From Acidimicrobiia bacterium (lineage in GTDB: Bacteria > Actinomycetota > Acidimicrobiia > Acidimicrobiales > Ilumatobacteraceae), in contig RFMT01000169.1 of the NCBI GenBank assembly GCA_009927565.1, positions 1-10,973 of the forward strand: a DNA stretch of 10,973 nucleotides. Direction: 5' to 3'. Numbering within the stretch: position 1 is the first letter of the stretch; every line of letters starts with the position of its first letter. Positions 6,629 to 10,973 of the stretch are shown one piece after another. The notes beneath the pieces are model-generated. The model saw only the letters and a program-made list of their open reading frames with translations, was not told the DNA's origin and searched no databases. A program made the translations under genes and the position numbers.

Positions 6629-7432
6629 ATGAATAAAACAGAGCGCGAAATGGTCGAGATTCTGCGTAAGGGTAAAGACATGTTTGGCTATGTCTCGGTG
6701 AAGGCTGAGTTTGAGGCTGAAGGTACTCGGATGGAAGAACTGCTTCGATTGATGGAAATCACTCATCGAGCAAACCTTGAGCTGACAGTGAAGGTTGGGG
6801 GTTGTGAAGCTATTCGTGATTTGCTTGAGGCCAAGCAAATTGGGGTTCGTTACATTGTCGCACCGATGGTCGAGTCAACTTATGCGCTTTCAAAATATAT
6901 TGCCGCAAAGAATCAGGTCTACTCAGTTGACGAACAGCAAGATACAGATTTCTTGTTTAATGTCGAGACAATTACGGCATATGAAAACTGTCAGAAGTTG
7001 GCCGAAGTCTCAAAGGCAAAAAATGGTGTACAAGGAATGGTCTTTGGAAGAGTCGATTTTTCTGGATCAATTGGCTTGGATCGAGACAGCATTAATACAG
7101 ACAAAGTGATGGATTGTGTGATGGCCACCGCCGAGATTTGTAAAAAGTCGGATTTGCAACTTGTAGTCGGGGGTGGTGTGTCACGTGATTCGATTGATTG
7201 TTTGCGAAAAGTTCAAAAAATTCTGCTAACCAGATTCGAAACGCGCAAAGTAGTTTTTGATGGTCCTGCTATTCAACTTGAAAAAATTGAAGCCGGATTG
7301 CTTAATGCGGTTCACTTTGAAATGTTGTGGTTGATGAATAAGCGCGACTATTACGGAACTATTGAACGTGAGGACGCAAAGCGCATCGACATGCTTGAAG
7401 CGCGGTGGAGAATTCTAAACAAGCAAAATTAA
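6629..7432 (+). CDS. HpcH/HpaI-fold aldolase/citrate-lyase-like protein with altered active site
   Basis: The family cleaves or forms C-C bonds next to a metal-bound pyruvate or oxaloacetate enolate. The 267-residue protein has the TIM-barrel landmarks: VKVGGCEAIRDL (54-65), IGVRYIVAPMVES (71-83), FNVET with E113, and GMVFGRVDFSGSIG with D143. E113 and D143 match the two metal ligands of HpaI (E149 and D175). Two other HpaI residues appear changed: R70, which holds the pyruvate, aligns with K55, and the H45 region (DGEHAP) aligns with EFEAEGT, lacking His. So the metal site is kept but the substrate pocket is different. I know this subgroup as unassigned aldolase/citrate-lyase-family proteins in polysaccharide clusters. 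It probably supplies or processes a small acid or a keto-acid adduct for the ThDP enzyme or cyclase, which is inference. Its TAA overlaps the stop of the opposite-strand gene. Confidence 0.8.
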   Translation: MNKTEREMVEILRKGKDMFGYVSVKAEFEAEGTRMEELLRLMEITHRANLELTVKVGGCEAIRDLLEAKQIGVRYIVAPMVESTYALSKYIAAKNQVYSVDEQQDTDFLFNVETITAYENCQKLAEVSKAKNGVQGMVFGRVDFSGSIGLDRDSINTDKVMDCVMATAEICKKSDLQLVVGGGVSRDSIDCLRKVQKILLTRFETRKVVFDGPAIQLEKIEAGLLNAVHFEMLWLMNKRDYYGTIEREDAKRIDMLEARWRILNKQN

Positions 7433-8472
7433 TGCTTTGAGTGTCTGATCATTTGAGCGATGCCAGCGTTAAGGCTCGTCCATTCTTGAACATTTAAATA
7501 CGACCGTGTATCTGAATTGCTCGGAACATATTGATGAAACGTGTCTGGGTCTGCAGATGTTTTTGTAACTCGTATTTCGGGATTGAAGTTCAGTTCGGCT
7601 GCCGAAGCATTTGCAACTGCTTGGGCGAGTTCAAGAATTGAAATCGAGTGCTCGGAACCGATGTGGAGTGGGTGAGGCGGCGTCTTCTTTGCTAACGCCG
7701 ACCATAACCAAATGGCCATATCTGCGCCATAAAGATACGAGCGACGTGATTGGCCGTCGCTGTTAATGACGATTGGCTTACGGTCAAGCACGTTTTGGAC
7801 GAAATTTCCGATCGCGAAATGCGTGTCGCGTGGAAGGTACCGGCCGCTGAATGCGAAAAGCCTGGCGATGATTGGGGTGCAGGAGCCTTCTTCACCTGCT
7901 TCCACACACATCTTCTCTGCGATCTGTTTACCTTTAGCGTATGCACTCGTTAGTTCGCCAAATGGTCGTTCTTGTCTTTCGGGAATGTGCGCAACTGTTT
8001 GAGGTTGGTTGCCATAAACGGCGCCAGAAGAAGTAAACAAAAATGGTGCCTTATTTTCTGCGAACTTTAGAGCAGCTTGCATTGACCGAGTATTAATCTT
8101 GGTCATCTCAATCGGATTTGATTCGTTTAGTGCTGCAGACGCAGGGGTCGCAGCATGAATAATTGCATCAACTTCGCCAATGTCAAATGCATCGCTAAGC
8201 AAATCGCCTTGAACAAGTGTGAGATTTTCAAAACCGATTTTCTCAGTTTCTTTTACGTGCGTACTCTGATTGTTTCGTGTCGGAACGATTATTTCAAATT
8301 TCTTGGCACCACTATTGCACGCAATGTGTGCAGATTCAATAAGCCATTTTCCTACAAAACCTGTGCCGCCGGTAAGCAATACTCGAGAGCCGTCAAGTTG
8401 GTTGATCGCTTCAACTAAACGATCTAACTGAGGTTCAATAAATTCAGTACTGAACTTTTGAACCATGTTCAT
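7429..8472 (-). CDS. NAD-dependent epimerase/dehydratase (extended SDR, nucleotide-sugar type)
   Basis: An extended SDR that likely acts on a nucleotide sugar (4,6-dehydration, epimerisation or 4-keto reduction). From the ATG at 8472 it has 347 residues: an N-terminal helical leader, TGGTGFVGKWLIE (34-46) for NAD, HAATPAS, FTSSGAVYG with the catalytic Ser near 148, and Y178/K182 (YAKGK). RLFAFSGRYLPRDTHFAIG and SYLYGADMAIWLW are typical of a subgroup often labelled dTDP-glucose 4,6-dehydratase in surface-polysaccharide loci, but that label is weakly founded. It lacks the GHTGFKG loop of RfbG, so I do not call it the CDP-glucose 4,6-dehydratase. The start is uncertain: ATG 8472 and ATG 8466 both precede MVQKF, while a longer GTG form from 8526 would run into the divergent gene. 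No clear Shine-Dalgarno is seen. It converges on the aldolase-like gene and is separately transcribed. Confidence 0.88.
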   Translation of the reverse strand: MNMVQKFSTEFIEPQLDRLVEAINQLDGSRVLLTGGTGFVGKWLIESAHIACNSGAKKFEIIVPTRNNQSTHVKETEKIGFENLTLVQGDLLSDAFDIGEVDAIIHAATPASAALNESNPIEMTKINTRSMQAALKFAENKAPFLFTSSGAVYGNQPQTVAHIPERQERPFGELTSAYAKGKQIAEKMCVEAGEEGSCTPIIARLFAFSGRYLPRDTHFAIGNFVQNVLDRKPIVINSDGQSRRSYLYGADMAIWLWSALAKKTPPHPLHIGSEHSISILELAQAVANASAAELNFNPEIRVTKTSADPDTFHQYVPSNSDTRSYLNVQEWTSLNAGIAQMIRHSKH

Positions 8473-8487
8473 ATAGATTAGGGGCAA
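8473..8487. promoter_or_regulatory. 15-base divergent spacer; promoters must overlap coding sequence or be leaderless
   Basis: Only 15 bases separate the start codons of two divergent genes. The + strand contains TATAGAT (8472-8478) ten bases before the ATG at 8488; the - strand contains TAATCT just before the epimerase ATG. Both fit a loose TANNNT -10 and could drive leaderless or near-leaderless messages, which are common in actinobacteria. This is suggestive only. Confidence 0.25.
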
Positions 8488-8874
8488 ATGAATAGTTTGT
8501 TTGGGGCAAGTTTGCTCGAGGTGCACACTTCGTGGTCGTGGATCATGATTATCGGAAATGGGCTAGCTGGGTTGTGGGCGTTGGTAGCGCACAAAAACAT
8601 TGCTCTACGAAGTCGTGCGTTGTGGTGGTTTACGGGCATTGCTCAAGTGGCGGTGTTCGTGCAAGTTGTGCTCGGTGTCGCGGTTGTAAATCGCGACAAA
8701 ATTGAATATCCGGCATTTCACGCGTTCTATGGTTTTGTAGCGATCATCGCAATCGCGATCATCTATTCGTATCGCGCACAACTAAAAAGCAAAATGTATT
8801 TGCTATACGGCTTTGGCGGCCTATTCATAATGGGTCTCGGAATTCGAGCAATGCTCGTTGGCCAAGCCGGCTAA
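8488..8874 (+). CDS. Small four-helix membrane protein, unknown function
   Basis: A 128-residue protein with four predicted membrane helices at about 18-35, 44-66, 76-94 and 102-123, and short loops carrying Arg/Lys (residues 36-43 and 95-102), so both ends probably face the same side. Histidines at 13, 35 and 78 sit at helix ends; the pattern recalls small haem- or quinone-linked membrane proteins, but I see no defining motif and do not name a function. The ATG at 8488 is preceded by AGGGG (8480-8484) only three bases away, close for a ribosome-binding site. It lies divergent to the epimerase and convergent to pckG, with 21 bases to the pckG stop. Base composition is nearer to pckG than to the sugar genes, so it probably belongs to the resident chromosome. 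Confidence 0.8.
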   Translation: MNSLFGASLLEVHTSWSWIMIIGNGLAGLWALVAHKNIALRSRALWWFTGIAQVAVFVQVVLGVAVVNRDKIEYPAFHAFYGFVAIIAIAIIYSYRAQLKSKMYLLYGFGGLFIMGLGIRAMLVGQAG

Positions 8875-8895
8875 AAAGTTAAACCTTAAAACGAG

Positions 8896-10685
8896 TTAGG
8901 CGAGGGCTGACTCGAGCGAGTTAAGCGAGTCGTGTAATTTTTTCGGCAGGCGGTCGCCGAAAACTGCGAAGTGCTCACGAATTTGCGGCACGGCTTCGCG
9001 CCAGCCATCAGTGTCAAGTGCCGTGATCGCTTCGAGATCTGCCTTGTTGATGTTCAGACCATTTATATCGAGCGAATCTGTCGCGGGAAGAAAGCCGATA
9101 GCCGTTTTTCTTGCGTCGGCTTTGCCTTCGAGGCGTTCGAAAATCCATTTCAATACGCGACTGTTTTCGCCGTAGCCGGGCCACAAGAATCGACCATCAG
9201 TATCGCGTCTAAACCAATTGACGAAAAATATCTGCGGAAGTTTTGTGGCCGAAGTTTTCGAGCCGACTGACAACCAGTGAGAGAAATAATCGGCCATGTT
9301 GTAACCACAGAAGGGCAACATCGCCATCGGGTCGAAACGAAGTTTGCCAACCGCACCGCCAGCGGCGGCAGTTGTTTCACTGGCCATGATTGAGCCAAGA
9401 AATACTCCGTGATCCCAATCGAATGCTTGCGTAACAAGCGGCACGGTTGTGCGTCGACGTCCGCCGAACAAAATTGCCGAGATAGGCACACCGCTTGGGT
9501 CTTGCCATTCAGGGGCAATGGATGGCACTGACTCGCTGGCGCAGTAAACCGCGCGTTCGGGTGCGCCGCCGGAGTTTCGCTCTCAGGTGTCCATGGGTTG
9601 TTGCGCCAGTCGATTGCGCGTGCAGGTTTTGTTGGCGACATGCCTTCCCACCACACATCGCCTTCAGATGTAAGTGCCGTGTTGGTGAAAATACAATTTG
9701 CGTTAAGCGTGTGCATCGCGTTCGCGTTCGTTTCGTAACCCGTGCCAGGTGCGACGCCGAAAAAACCGGCCTCAGGGTTGATCGCATAGAGCTGACCGTC
9801 TTTGCCGAATTTCATCCAGCAAATATCGTCGCCAATTGTTTCGGCTTTCCAGCCTTTGATTGTCGGAACGAGCATTGCGAGGTTTGTTTTGCCACATGCT
9901 GACGGAAACGCGGCAGCAATGTATTTGAACTCGCCACTTGGATTCGTGAGTTTCAAAATCAACATGTGTTCGGCCAACCAGCCGTCGTCGCGCGCCATCA
10001 CCGACGCGATGCGTAATGCGAAACACTTTTTGCCGAGCAGAGCGTTGCCACCGTAGCCCGAGCCGTAACTCATGATCTCGCGAGTTTCGGGGAAGTGGAC
10101 AATGTATTTATTGTCCGGATTGCACGGCCACGGCGAATCTTTTGCACCGTTGACAAGTGGCGCACCAACTGAGTGCAGACATTGCACCCAGTCATTGTTG
10201 CCGAGTGCGTCAAGAGCGCCTTGACCCATGCGAGTCATAATGCGCATGCTGACGGCGACATATGCGCTGTCAGTGAGTTGCACACCGATGTGGGCTATCG
10301 GTGAGCCAAGCGGGCCCATTGAAAACGGAACGACATAAAGTGTGCGGCCACGCATTGCGCCGGTGTAGAGCGCACGCATTTCTGTACGCATTTCATTTGG
10401 CTCGCGCCAATTATTGTTCGGACCGGCATCAATCTGATTGGCAGAGCAGATGAAAGTTCGGTCTTCGACTCGCGCAACATCGCCTGGATCAGAATGCGCC
10501 CAAAAAGAATTCGGTCGTTTTGCTTCGTCGAGTTTGGTGAAGGTGCCCGACTTTACAAGTTCGGCGCAAAGCGAGTCGTATTCGTCTTGTGATCCGTCGC
10601 ACCAGTAAATATCGCGCGGCTGAAGAATTTCGGCCCAATGTGTAACCCAAGCATTCAACTTCGCGTTTGAAGTTTTGCTCGCCAT
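8896..10685 (-). pseudogene. pckG: Phosphoenolpyruvate carboxykinase (GTP), frameshifted as written
   Basis: GTP-dependent PEPCK converts oxaloacetate and GTP to PEP, CO2 and GDP, a cytosolic gluconeogenic and anaplerotic step. The reading starts at ATG 10685 and runs 387 residues to C387, then changes frame near 9524/9525 and continues to TAA at 8896-8898, for about 596 residues in all (family about 600-620). Before the break: VEDRTFICSA, FPETREIMSYGSGYGGNALLGKKC (199-221, substrate/metal loop), P-loop FPSACGKTN with catalytic C264 and K266, and IGDD (284-287). After it: GVPISAILFGGRR, SETTAAA, LPFCGYNM, and RVLKWIFER. The family sequence at the break is TAPASQC-PSI-PEW; the text gives TAPASQC then HPLPLN in frame, and PSIAPEW one frame over, so one C is missing on this strand. 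Everything else is well conserved, so sequencing error or a very recent mutation is likelier than an old pseudogene. The cold-shock-fold gene is 15 bases upstream. Confidence 0.9.
8909..8943 (+). terminator. Candidate hairpin plus T-run downstream of the membrane-protein gene
   Basis: GACTCG (8909-8914) pairs with CGAGTC (8926-8931) across an 11-base loop; six bases later there is a run of six T (8938-8943). On the + strand this could stop transcription of the gene ending at 8874. It lies inside the last codons of pckG on the other strand, and the stem is short, so coding constraint could also explain it. Confidence 0.25.
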
Positions 10686-10700
10686 AAATTTTTACCGGCG

Positions 10701-10922
10701 TTATGCGCCAGGTGTATCCATGTCGCGCTCAGAGCCAAAACGAATTTTCGTCGCGTGCCCGGACGAATTTAGTGAAAACAAAACTCGTTGTCCTTGTCGC
10801 AACATACGAAATATCGAACCTTCCAAAGCGTCGCTCGCAATGTTGTATTCGCTCAGGTCGGTGTCGCGAATAACAACGCCATCTCCCGAAGATGGGTCAA
10901 AAGCCTTGATCACGCCTTGCAC
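10701..10922 (-). CDS. Cold-shock-domain-like small protein
   Basis: A 73-residue protein with the pattern of a CspA-type OB fold: GVIKAFDPSSGDGVVI matches the GTVKWFNxxKGFGFI beginning, SDALEGSIFRMLRQGQRVLF matches the middle, and HATKIRFG matches the last strand. The aromatic residues that bind nucleic acid in CspA are gone: RNP1 (KGFGFI) reads SGDGVVI and RNP2 (VFVHFS) reads EYNIAS. So RNA binding of the CspA kind is doubtful. I believe such variants occur in actinobacteria, from memory. The start is the GTG at 10922, where the domain begins; the frame stays open to the window edge (17 more codons), so an upstream start cannot be excluded. It ends 15 bases before pckG, and the two genes are probably co-transcribed. 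Confidence 0.75.
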   Translation of the reverse strand: MQGVIKAFDPSSGDGVVIRDTDLSEYNIASDALEGSIFRMLRQGQRVLFSLNSSGHATKIRFGSERDMDTPGA

Positions 10923-10973
10923 ACCTAGAAAGATAGTTGCCCGTTTAGGTATTTTGCTAGTCGCCTTGAGGTA

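Noticed and set aside
7750..8002. Overlapping + strand frames of 67 and 78 residues inside the epimerase
   Set aside because: Antisense to conserved epimerase motifs (RYLPRDTHFAIG, YAKGK) and without family resemblance.
7429..8472. RfbG CDP-glucose 4,6-dehydratase to complete the rfb set
   Set aside because: The glycine loop is TGGTGFVG rather than GHTGFKG and the downstream motifs match a different extended-SDR subgroup.
9495..9902. 135-residue open frame on the + strand opposite pckG
   Set aside because: Lies wholly antisense to strongly conserved pckG codons; Arg/Cys-rich composition is typical of a shadow frame.
1..10973. tRNA, rRNA, CRISPR array, insertion sequence, riboswitch or prophage genes
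   Set aside because: No cloverleaf, direct-repeat array, terminal inverted repeats, transposase or integrase motif found; genes fill nearly all of the window.

Overview
The window is a piece of a bacterial chromosome, most likely from a low-to-mid GC actinobacterium (an Acidimicrobiia/Ilumatobacter-type lineage is my best guess). The reasons are the GTP-dependent PEP carboxykinase preceded by a divergent cold-shock-fold protein, frequent GTG/TTG starts and short gene spacing. No marker gene fixes the taxon, so this placement is an inference.

Region 1 (1-7432, + strand) is a tightly packed run of genes for making and transferring an unusual sugar. In order: the 3' end of an unrecognised gene; a histidine phosphatase with an uncertain 5' end; an RfbH/DdhC-type CDP-4-keto-6-deoxyglucose-3-dehydratase with its complete [2Fe-2S] Cys set and the Lys-to-His active-site change; a DPM1/GtrB-like glycosyltransferase with two C-terminal membrane helices; a short-chain dehydrogenase; a dehydroquinate-synthase-family cyclase; an acetolactate-synthase-like thiamine diphosphate (ThDP) enzyme; and an HpcH/HpaI-fold aldolase-like protein. 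From RfbH to the ThDP enzyme the genes overlap or nearly so (overlaps of 1, 17 and 4 nt), as expected of one translationally coupled operon. An extended-SDR NAD-dependent epimerase/dehydratase (7429-8472, - strand) converges on it; the two stop codons share one TTAA.

The set suggests a pathway to a C-branched and possibly carbocyclic 3,6-dideoxy sugar. RfbH would make the 3-deoxy-4-keto intermediate, the ThDP enzyme would add a carbon branch (as YerE does for yersiniose), and the SDR would reduce the product. The cyclase and aldolase-like protein have no place in the known yersiniose route and are the most novel part. The glycosyltransferase would load a sugar onto polyprenyl phosphate for surface polysaccharide assembly. 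Cytidylyltransferase, 4,6-dehydratase and the RfbH reductase partner are not visible and may lie upstream.

Region 2 (8488-10973) is higher in GC and looks like ordinary chromosome: a small four-helix membrane protein (+), then on the - strand a cold-shock-fold protein followed by pckG. As written, pckG is broken by one missing base near 9524/9525. A missing G would also explain the odd start of the histidine phosphatase, so sequencing or assembly error must be considered for both. I saw no tRNA, rRNA, CRISPR array, insertion sequence or attachment site.
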